Shown here: positions 45,748-52,543 of the stretch, piece by piece
How positions within the stretch are numbered: position 1 is the stretch's first letter
Layout of the letters: every line of letters begins with the position of its first letter
Program-made: the position numbers and the translations under genes
NCBI GenBank assembly: GCA_964598225.1
Contig: CAZRBG010000023.1
Location: 11,483 to 75,482, forward strand
Source of the DNA: SG8-4 sp964598225
Lineage (GTDB): Bacteria; Planctomycetota; Phycisphaerae; Sedimentisphaerales; Anaerobacaceae
DNA: 64,000 nucleotides
Direction: 5' to 3'
Notes under the pieces: generated by a model
Told to the model about the DNA's origin: nothing
What the model saw: the letters and a program-made list of their open reading frames with translations, nothing else
The model's database searches: none

Positions 45748-45810
45748 GGGTGGCAGCCTCAAGCTTGTCCCGCCGCGTGGCGGCGGGTCAGGCTTGGGGC
45801 TGGTTACTAA
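45748..45810. repeat. Element B copy (GGGTGGCAGC...GGGGCTGGTT)
   Basis: Ends GGGTGGCAGCCTCAAGC and GGCTTGGGGCTGGTTACTAA, with GCCGCGTGGCGGC palindrome between. Related to 49861-49980 and inverted at 62834-62902. A further left-end fragment (AACCAGCCCC) is at 45618. Confidence 0.78.
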
Positions 45811-45836
45811 CCGAAATTACTCTTTCCCGCCGGCGG

Positions 45837-46649
45837 TTATTTGAGAAGCGTGGCGGGATCGAGATTTTCGGCTTCTATACCCTTGAAGTATTTCGCCGTG
45901 CCGACCTTTAATTCTATCGTGGCCTCTTCATCGCAAACGATAATTCCCGCCTCGTGCATTTGCAGCGCGCTGATCGTCCACATGTGATTTACACTTCCTT
46001 CTATGGCATGACGCAGCGCGTTGGCTTTGCTGTGCCCGTTGACTATGATCAGAACTTCCTCGGCGTCCATCACGGTGGCAACGCCGACGGTCAGAGCGGT
46101 CTTCGGCACCTTATTGATGTCGTTGTCGAAAAACCTCGAATTGGCAACGATTGTGTCGTAGGTCAGTGTCTTGACGCGTGTCCTGGACTTCAACGATGAG
46201 CCCGGTTCGTTGAAGGCGATATGGCCGTCCGGGCCGATCCCGCCGACGAAGAGCTTCACGCCGCCGTAGTCCTCGATCTTCTTTTCGTATCGCGCACACT
46301 CGGCCTCGAGATCGGAGGCGTTTCCGTCGAGAATGTTGACGTTTTCTTTCCTGATGTCAACGTGATTAAACAGGTTGTTCCACATGAACGAATGGTAGCT
46401 CTCCGGGTGGTCCTCCGGAATTTTCACGTATTCATCCATATTGAAAGTTACGACGTTCTCGAATGAGACAGTTCCCTTCTTGTTGAGCTCGATCAGTTCC
46501 TTGTACGCGCCCAGCGGCGAGGAACCCGTGGGAAGGCCGAGAACGAAAGGTTTGTCCTTGGTCGGCGCGAAATCGTTAATGCTCTTGACGATATAATTTG
46601 CGCACCATTGAGCCGCAAGGTCGTAGTTCGGTTCGATTATCACTCTCAT
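45837..46649 (-). CDS. nagB: Glucosamine-6-phosphate deaminase
   Basis: Converts glucosamine-6-phosphate to fructose-6-phosphate and ammonia. 270 residues, close to the usual 266. GLPTGSSPLGAYKELIEL, VVTFNMDEYVKIPEDHPESYHSFM, LFVGGIGPDGHIAFNEPGSSL and SRTRVKTLTYDTIVANSRFF are family hallmarks, with the catalytic Asp and His in NMDEY and DGHIAFNEP. GGAG lies before the ATG. It is downstream of the DUF4954 gene on the same strand. Its presence points to use of N-acetylated amino sugars. Confidence 0.96.
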   Translation of the reverse strand: MRVIIEPNYDLAAQWCANYIVKSINDFAPTKDKPFVLGLPTGSSPLGAYKELIELNKKGTVSFENVVTFNMDEYVKIPEDHPESYHSFMWNNLFNHVDIRKENVNILDGNASDLEAECARYEKKIEDYGGVKLFVGGIGPDGHIAFNEPGSSLKSRTRVKTLTYDTIVANSRFFDNDINKVPKTALTVGVATVMDAEEVLIIVNGHSKANALRHAIEGSVNHMWTISALQMHEAGIIVCDEEATIELKVGTAKYFKGIEAENLDPATLLK

Positions 46650-46784
46650 AAATCTGTTTCTCCGTAAATCCTGTTCTTGTTGGATTCTTGCAGGAACACT
46701 TTTCCTGCTATGGGACGAAACAGAATCATAAGCGATTGAAGCGTATTTAGCAAAAGTTTTTAACCGCCGAGGTCTCGCCGCCTG

Positions 46785-48806
46785 TCAGGACTGCCCGCGC
46801 AAGGTCTCCATTCGATCGATAAGCTCATCGCCGAGTGCCGTCTTGGTCGCTATATGTTTTTCGATCTCTTGGACGAAGCTGTTTTCCTCGAATGTGCCTC
46901 TGACCCGCTCGAAATCAGCCTGTCTGGTTTGCCGGTTCCCGTCGATCCCGTATCCTGTTTGAGCTGTCGGGGCGAATTCCTTTCTGGCATCGGCATCGAG
47001 CATCTCGTCAAGCTGCACGACCGCCGTCTTCCAGTCGGTTATCATTGAGACAACGTCGTCGGGGGTCAGGTGATCGAGCGTTTTGCCCAGGCGCTGCTGC
47101 AAAACGTTTGCCGTCCACGCCCACTCATACGTTATGTAGTCTGCGTGCATCGACTGAAATGCCTGAGAAACCTGATCCATCGTTTCAAGCGTTCCGCTCT
47201 CGGTCTTTTCGATCAGTTGCTCGACGGCCTTCTCAGGGGCGAACATGCCGGCCAGATCAACCCACTTGCCGGGTCCGATATCGGTTTGAGGTTCAAGAAC
47301 CGCTCGCAGATCCTCCACATTATTTAGCTGCTTGTCTGCAAGTCGCTTGATAAGGCAGTTGCCCAGGAATTTGTCTATACCCAGCCTGTAGAGTTTGAGT
47401 CCCTTGGTGAGCGACGTGCCCTTTATCCGGACACTGTGGTATGCAAAGTACTCCGAAGTTTCGCCGGAGGTGTCCTTGAGTTTGGCCAGCAGCGCCGAGC
47501 CGTTGAGCATTTTCTGGACCGTGTACGGACTGAGAAGTTGAAAGTTTATGCAGTCCAGCTTGTTCGGAGCCTTTCTCCTGTCGCGCCCGGGCCACTTCCG
47601 CGCGTCGCGAATCGTACCTACGCTGCGTAAATTGACGCCGGGAACGAGAATGCTCTCGTCCTCATGCTCGATCAGGTATGAGAAAGGCAGGTCGGAAGTG
47701 TCGGAGTTGCGGTAATGCCGCCCCATCACTACGGTGAAGGGCCCGACCTTTGCGGGCCAGAGCACGTAGGAATCGCTGGCCGTCTTGGAGCCTCGCTCGA
47801 CGATGCCCTGATGCACCGGCCCGAATTTGTACATGTGGTTGCTCTGGTTGGTTCCGCTGCCGGCGTTGAGGAATGAAAACAGGCCGGCGATTAACAACGT
47901 CGATTTGTGGTGCGTGACTGTGTACGGGCCGGCGAACACGGAGCACGCCTCACCGTGAAAGCCGCCGCAGTTGGCGAAGAACACGGAGTTTTCCGCCGAG
48001 TATTGCCTGGACAAAACGGTGCCCTGGCCTATGAAGGATTTGTATATTATCGTTCCGTCTGAGATGCTCGATCCGCTGCAGGCGATGAAATGCTCTGCGA
48101 ACACTCCCGGGCCGACATAAACGGGATCTTCGGGGCAGCTATTTATCGAGCCGTTCTCCAGCTTGTTGACACCCTCCAGAACGCCCGCCGGCCCTATCTT
48201 GGTATTCTTGATCATTCGGCAGTTGATGATCCTTGCTCCTTTGCCCACCAGGCCCGTCGATGATGTAACAGAAGCTGTATAGTCGGCAATCATCTGTTGC
48301 AGCTTTTCGATCAATCCGGGCTTGTGTCGGTAGAAGACCATGATATAAGCTTTTTGGGCGGAAAGGCCGTCATAAATCGGTATTTCTCTGCCGCCAGCCT
48401 CGTTAACTACGGCTACTTCCACGCCGTTGCCGAAACTTGTCGGACCCTCGACGGCAAGTAGGTCTATGTTTTCTATTACCGCATCTTCTTCTATCACATA
48501 ATTGGCGATGCAGTTTTTGACCCCGCTGATGTACACATTGTCGCCGATCGTGCAGTTGTGGATCGTTGCATGACTGATACCGGTCGGCCGGGTAATGCCG
48601 CCGAAAAACGAAACGTGCTTTTCGAATCTGCCGAGTTTCACGTGTCCGGAAAAGTGCGTCGTCTTGACGGTCTCGGCTCGAAAACCCGGGGCCGCTGAGA
48701 CCTTCGACCAGTCGTCGCAACTGCATCCCTCATTTGTCAACTGTGCAATTTGATCTTCCGAAATAGGCTGATAAGCCTTTTGACAACAGGTGAGTTCTAA
48801 TGTCAT
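46785..48806 (-). CDS. DUF4954-type left-handed beta-helix protein
   Basis: 673 residues. The first about 400 residues show hexapeptide-like repeats of a left-handed beta-helix (ATIHNCTIGDNVYISGVKNCIANYVIEEDAVIENID, GLVGKGARIINCRMIKNTKIGPAG, DGTIIYKSFIGQGTVLS), as in acyl- and nucleotidyl-transferases of sugars. The rest is helical with no clear motif. The whole resembles DUF4954 proteins known mainly from Bacteroidetes. Short gap and same strand as nagB suggest a shared role in amino-sugar metabolism, but the reaction is unknown. Confidence 0.82.
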   Translation of the reverse strand: MTLELTCCQKAYQPISEDQIAQLTNEGCSCDDWSKVSAAPGFRAETVKTTHFSGHVKLGRFEKHVSFFGGITRPTGISHATIHNCTIGDNVYISGVKNCIANYVIEEDAVIENIDLLAVEGPTSFGNGVEVAVVNEAGGREIPIYDGLSAQKAYIMVFYRHKPGLIEKLQQMIADYTASVTSSTGLVGKGARIINCRMIKNTKIGPAGVLEGVNKLENGSINSCPEDPVYVGPGVFAEHFIACSGSSISDGTIIYKSFIGQGTVLSRQYSAENSVFFANCGGFHGEACSVFAGPYTVTHHKSTLLIAGLFSFLNAGSGTNQSNHMYKFGPVHQGIVERGSKTASDSYVLWPAKVGPFTVVMGRHYRNSDTSDLPFSYLIEHEDESILVPGVNLRSVGTIRDARKWPGRDRRKAPNKLDCINFQLLSPYTVQKMLNGSALLAKLKDTSGETSEYFAYHSVRIKGTSLTKGLKLYRLGIDKFLGNCLIKRLADKQLNNVEDLRAVLEPQTDIGPGKWVDLAGMFAPEKAVEQLIEKTESGTLETMDQVSQAFQSMHADYITYEWAWTANVLQQRLGKTLDHLTPDDVVSMITDWKTAVVQLDEMLDADARKEFAPTAQTGYGIDGNRQTRQADFERVRGTFEENSFVQEIEKHIATKTALGDELIDRMETLRGQS

Positions 48807-49080
48807 TCTCTTGTCCTCATACAGGTTAGTATCGTATGCCTCAAAGCACTAAACAATAGTTTGTAACAGAGCCACTGTTAAGTTATCGGCGAAATGAACA
48901 ATATGCATAAAAATGCATATCTAAATTCGCAGAGTAGGTTACAGAGCGTCCGAATCTGCCTGCGACAAGATTTTGTTAAAATAGACTATTAATTATCCAC
49001 AAAATTTGGATGAATAGGTTGGAAAGTGCCGATGAATAACATACTATGAATCCAAGCTTATTGACTATTTAACATTAACA

Positions 49081-49629
49081 ATGCCGAATCAAGTAAGAGT
49101 AGCAAAAGTACTGGCAGCGCTGCTGGCCTCAATGACCATCGGGGCCATTGTCCTGATGGTGCTGGGCAACAATCCCCCGGCGGCGGGCCCGTTCTCTCTT
49201 TGGACCTACTATTCCCTGGACCCGATAAAGACGGCTATTTCTACTGATGTTACTCCACCGGCCGGAAGATGGAACCGAATCGAGATTTATTACAGCGGCA
49301 CCAGAGCCGGCAATATACGGCGATTAGTCTCTCGCAACGGCATGTCAAATCCCCAAGACGCCAACTTCCACTTCTGCCTTTGCAACGGCTTAGGCGGCCC
49401 CGACGGCCAGATTCTTCCCACCGTGAAATGGCGAAAACAGTGGTCTGCTATTCCGGGCCGCGGCTGGTACGGCAACGGCCAGACCATCCGAATCTGCATC
49501 GTCGCAGACGGCAAAACCGCCAGAATAACTGACAATCAGGCCAAGAGACTGCAGATATTGGTCGAGACTCTCTGTAAGCGATTCTCGATTCGTCCCAAAT
49601 CCATCGGATTTCCCCGCGGCTGGAGTTGA
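49081..49629 (+). CDS. Exported amidase/PGRP-like protein with degenerate zinc site
   Basis: 182 residues with an N-terminal membrane segment or signal (VLAALLASMTIGAIVLMVL). The soluble part follows the order of N-acetylmuramoyl-alanine amidase type 2/PGRP domains: WNRIEIYYSGT, NFHFCLCNGLGGPDGQI, TIRICIVADG, then QAKRLQILVETLCKRF and IGFPRGW. At the places where zinc-binding His normally occur (HHS, GAH, GHRDW) there are Tyr, Gly/Trp and Pro. It is therefore probably a peptidoglycan-binding relative without amidase activity. The family call rests on pattern only. Confidence 0.55.
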   Translation: MPNQVRVAKVLAALLASMTIGAIVLMVLGNNPPAAGPFSLWTYYSLDPIKTAISTDVTPPAGRWNRIEIYYSGTRAGNIRRLVSRNGMSNPQDANFHFCLCNGLGGPDGQILPTVKWRKQWSAIPGRGWYGNGQTIRICIVADGKTARITDNQAKRLQILVETLCKRFSIRPKSIGFPRGWS

Positions 49630-49754
49630 GTCCATATATCGATACCTGATGTTCGTTCAGGTTCGAGAACCATCCTATCAGTCCATTTGAAGAACCATCG
49701 ATCTTCCGTTAAAATGCCCTCTGTTCTAATAGGGGCGAATTGCAGTCGGCCCCC

Positions 49755-49857
49755 GTTCGTAGTGGCGCCGTCAGAGCCTGCCCTGAGCGGAGCCGAAGGG
49801 CGTTTTTCTTTAATGCTCTCCGCAGGATGGCCAAGCCATTACGAGCACACTACAAAC
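49755..49857. repeat. Element A, copy 1 (MITE-like)
   Basis: Inverted ends GTTCGTAGTG (49755-49764) and CACTACAAAC (49848-49857) match at 9 of 10. The interior begins with GAGCCTGCCCTGAGCGGAGC. Copy 2 is at 62715-62823. No coding capacity. Confidence 0.82.
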
Positions 49858-49860
49858 GTC

Positions 49861-49980
49861 GGGTGGCAGCTTCATCGGTGATTGCCTTTCGTGGCGAGGC
49901 CGTCCCGGCCTTGAGTCCCGCGGGCATCTTGCCCGCGTCAGAGCACAAGGGCAAGATGCCCTCGCCACATGGGGCTGGTC
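49861..49980. repeat. Element B with nested GTGGCGAGG palindrome
   Basis: Outer ends GGGTGGCAGC and GGGGCTGGTC. Inside lies GTGGCGAGG (49891) to CCTCGCCAC (49968), a 78-base palindrome with inner GGGCATCTTGCCC/GGGCAAGATGCCC arms. The inner unit resembles the core of the element at 40566-40694. Confidence 0.82.
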
Positions 49981-50018
49981 CTTTCCCGATTAAACGTACT
50001 ACGAACAGGAGTATTATC

Positions 50019-51029
50019 ATGGCTAAAATCTATCGCGACGAAGATGTGGATATGCGAGTTCTTGAGAGCCGAAACATCGGTATTATCGGTTACGGCAATC
50101 AGGGACGCGCCCAAGCCTTGAACCTCAGAGACAGCGGTTTTGAAATAGTGATCGGCAACAGAGACGACGACTATAAGGACCTGGCTGTTAAGGACGGATT
50201 CGAAGTGCATCCGATAAGCCGCGTCGCCGCCGATTCGGATGTCATTCTGTTTCTGATACCGGACGAGGTCCAGCCCCAGGTTTACGAGCAGGAAATAGAA
50301 CCTCATCTGAATGCCGGCGATATTCTGTGCTTTGCAAGCGGCTATAACGTCTACTACAAAATGATTCAACCGCCCTCCGGCGCAGGCGTTGTCATGGTGG
50401 CGCCTCGCATGATCGGCGAGGCCGTCCGCAGTCTGTACGAGGAAGGTTTCGGCTTTCCGTGTCTGGTCGCCGGCGAGAATGATAGTGACGGCCGATTCAT
50501 GTCGATCGCACTGGCGCTTGCCAAGGCCATCGGGGCAACGCGGCTCGGAGCGTTCGAGTCTTCGTTCAGGGAAGAAGCCGTTATCGACCTTTTCGCCGAA
50601 CAGATGCTCTGGCCGGGCATAATCAAGCTTTGCCTGCTGTATTTCGAGAAGTTGATCGAAAACGGCTGCGATCCTAAAATCGTGACGACCGAGCTCTATC
50701 TGTCCGGTGAGTTTGTCGAGATTGCCAAGGCGATGATCACTCACGGCTTCTTCGGCCAATTAAAGCTCCACTCCCAAACCAGTCAGTTCGGCCAGCTCTC
50801 ATCCGCAGAACGAATGGCCCCGCCGCAGCTTCTGGAGCAGATCGATGGGGTGATGGATGAAATCTGCTCGGGCAAGTTCCATCAGAAATGGGCCAAAGAA
50901 CAAAAAGACGACAAGCCCAACATGCAAAAGCTGTGGGCCGAAGCCCTCAATCATCCCCTCGCTAAAGCAGAAGCGGAGCTTGAGTCTTTGCGCAAAATAG
51001 TCGCCAGGTCTTACGGTGGTTCGGATTAA
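50019..51029 (+). CDS. Ketol-acid reductoisomerase-like protein, divergent
   Basis: 336 residues from the ATG at 50019 (AGGAG before it). The N-terminal NAD(P)-binding domain is clearly KARI-like: MAKIYRDEDVD, IGIIGYGNQGRAQALNLRDSG, VILFLIPDEVQPQVYEQEIEPHLNAGD. The C-terminal domain keeps EEAVIDLFAEQ (metal-binding Asp and Glu) and a Ser near SQTSQFG. However, the loop normally APKGPGH is APRMIGE, and the ECLHE-type motif reads ELYLSGE with shifted glutamates. It lies outside any ilv cluster. It may be a paralogue with another substrate rather than the biosynthetic IlvC. Confidence 0.8.
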   Translation: MAKIYRDEDVDMRVLESRNIGIIGYGNQGRAQALNLRDSGFEIVIGNRDDDYKDLAVKDGFEVHPISRVAADSDVILFLIPDEVQPQVYEQEIEPHLNAGDILCFASGYNVYYKMIQPPSGAGVVMVAPRMIGEAVRSLYEEGFGFPCLVAGENDSDGRFMSIALALAKAIGATRLGAFESSFREEAVIDLFAEQMLWPGIIKLCLLYFEKLIENGCDPKIVTTELYLSGEFVEIAKAMITHGFFGQLKLHSQTSQFGQLSSAERMAPPQLLEQIDGVMDEICSGKFHQKWAKEQKDDKPNMQKLWAEALNHPLAKAEAELESLRKIVARSYGGSD

Positions 51030-51257
51030 CTCACCGGTAAAGGCTGTTAATTATATAAAGGCCGTCCCAGAAATCGTTTTGAAAAAGACAAGTTTTAGTG
51101 AATAATATAGGTTCATTCGTAGTCGATAATTGCTGGAAGCTCTTTTGGTACGAAACGGTGAAGGATGATACGGATGCGGGAGTTCATAACGAGAGACCAC
51201 TTTGTAAGGTGGAAAGGCTTGCTTCCCTTGCAGTTTCTCTATTCTTATGAAGCAAAT

Positions 51258-52499
51258 ATGAGAAAGACACATTTCGGCGTCGCTCTGATATTCCTGACAG
51301 CAAGTTTTCTTTTCTCCGGCTGTCAATCAAGCCCACGAAGAGCTGGTGAAACCCCGGAGATTCTGGCCGAATTTGAATATGAGGTTCTCAGCGATATGAA
51401 GGATATTTCTTTGCCCGTCAAGTTCAAGGGCGAAGAATATCAATTCGTTATAGATACCGGTTCAACGGACACAGTGTTCGACGACTCATTCAAGGATAAA
51501 CTCGGAAAACGGTTTCTATGGCCCAAGAAAGGGACAGGGGCTGGCGGCAAAAAAATCAAGGTCGAGTATTTTCATGTTCCGGATGCTTATCTCGGCCCCT
51601 TCAATCTGAAACATCACACCGGACCTCTTATAACAGTTACAGATCTTGATAGGCTGATTCCCGATGAGAAGAGAACGTACCAAGGCATTATCGGCATGGA
51701 CTTCCTGGACAAATACGTCGTCCGGATAGATTTCGACAACAAGAAAGTGACTTTCTTCAAGGCTGAGAAGGATGTGGATATGTTCTTTTTCCTTAGGCCC
51801 AAAGAAAACCGCCATCCCGAATGGGGAGAGCCGATACAACTAAAAACAAAACTCTTCTCTAACCTTAGGTATATCAACGCACAGCTCTCGGACAATATTT
51901 CTGCCGATTTCCTGGTTGATAGCGGTTGGGCTGCTCAGAGTGCGTTGAGCAGCAGTTTGTTCGAGAAAATTCATCCTGATGTGACAATCGGGCCAAAAAG
52001 TGAGAATACATCGCCAAATATTACTCTGTTTTCTAACCTCAATGCAAAACTGATAGAGAGGTTTTCTGTCGGTTCGTTTGAATACAAAGATCAGTTGTTT
52101 CAGAAGAAGAATCAGTCCATACTGGGTTTGCCATTCTTGTCCCGTCACTCAGTGACCTTTGATTTTCCCAACAACGTGATGTATCTAAAAAGAGGCAAAG
52201 ACTTCCATAAACAATCGCTTATTTACCATATTAAGGGACTGTTTAAGCTAAGCGCTGAGGACTTCACTGTCCTGGAGGTTGATCCCGACGGCCCAGCATA
52301 TGGAAGGATCCGAGAAAAAGATATTCTCGTGAGGATAAATGACCGGAACGTCTCATCTCTCAGTGTTGTGGGATGGGTAAAATTCCTGTCACAACTATCC
52401 GTGCCAAAAGGCGGAGAACTCACCTTTAATTTCAAACGTGGTGATAAAATGGTCACAATTGCGGTTAGTAAACATGATCTGGATGCAAGTGAGAACTAA
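51258..52499 (+). CDS. Aspartic-protease-like lipoprotein with PDZ domain
   Basis: 413 residues from the ATG at 51258, chosen for its lipoprotein leader ending FLFSGC. Two retropepsin/pepsin-like lobes are visible: VIDTGSTDTVFDD (about residue 80) and LVDSGWAAQSALSS (about residue 225), each with an Asp-(Thr/Ser)-Gly active-site triplet. The first is followed by QGIIGMDFLDKYVVRIDF and the second by SILGLPFLSRHSVTFDF, the typical psi-loop partners. The C-terminal about 90 residues form a PDZ domain (VLEVDPDGPAYGRIREKDILVRIND). It is anchored outside the cytoplasm and precedes the GH26 gene by 44 bases. Confidence 0.82.
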   Translation: MRKTHFGVALIFLTASFLFSGCQSSPRRAGETPEILAEFEYEVLSDMKDISLPVKFKGEEYQFVIDTGSTDTVFDDSFKDKLGKRFLWPKKGTGAGGKKIKVEYFHVPDAYLGPFNLKHHTGPLITVTDLDRLIPDEKRTYQGIIGMDFLDKYVVRIDFDNKKVTFFKAEKDVDMFFFLRPKENRHPEWGEPIQLKTKLFSNLRYINAQLSDNISADFLVDSGWAAQSALSSSLFEKIHPDVTIGPKSENTSPNITLFSNLNAKLIERFSVGSFEYKDQLFQKKNQSILGLPFLSRHSVTFDFPNNVMYLKRGKDFHKQSLIYHIKGLFKLSAEDFTVLEVDPDGPAYGRIREKDILVRINDRNVSSLSVVGWVKFLSQLSVPKGGELTFNFKRGDKMVTIAVSKHDLDASEN

Positions 52500-52543
52500 A
52501 TACCGGCCACATGACATTAACTAATTTGAATAGGAATAATTCC

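Larger units (their letters stand above)
49630..50018. other. Repeat-filled intergenic region before the KARI-like gene
   Basis: 389 bases without a gene. Two repeat elements lie side by side: element A (49755-49857) and element B (49861-49980), the latter with another palindrome nested inside. The remaining 38 bases hold the ribosome site AGGAG. A long open frame through this region translates only repeats. Confidence 0.7.

Noticed and set aside
49740..50018. Longer N-terminus for the KARI-like protein
   Set aside because: The 93 extra codons translate the element A and B repeats; AGGAG just before 50019 supports the shorter form.
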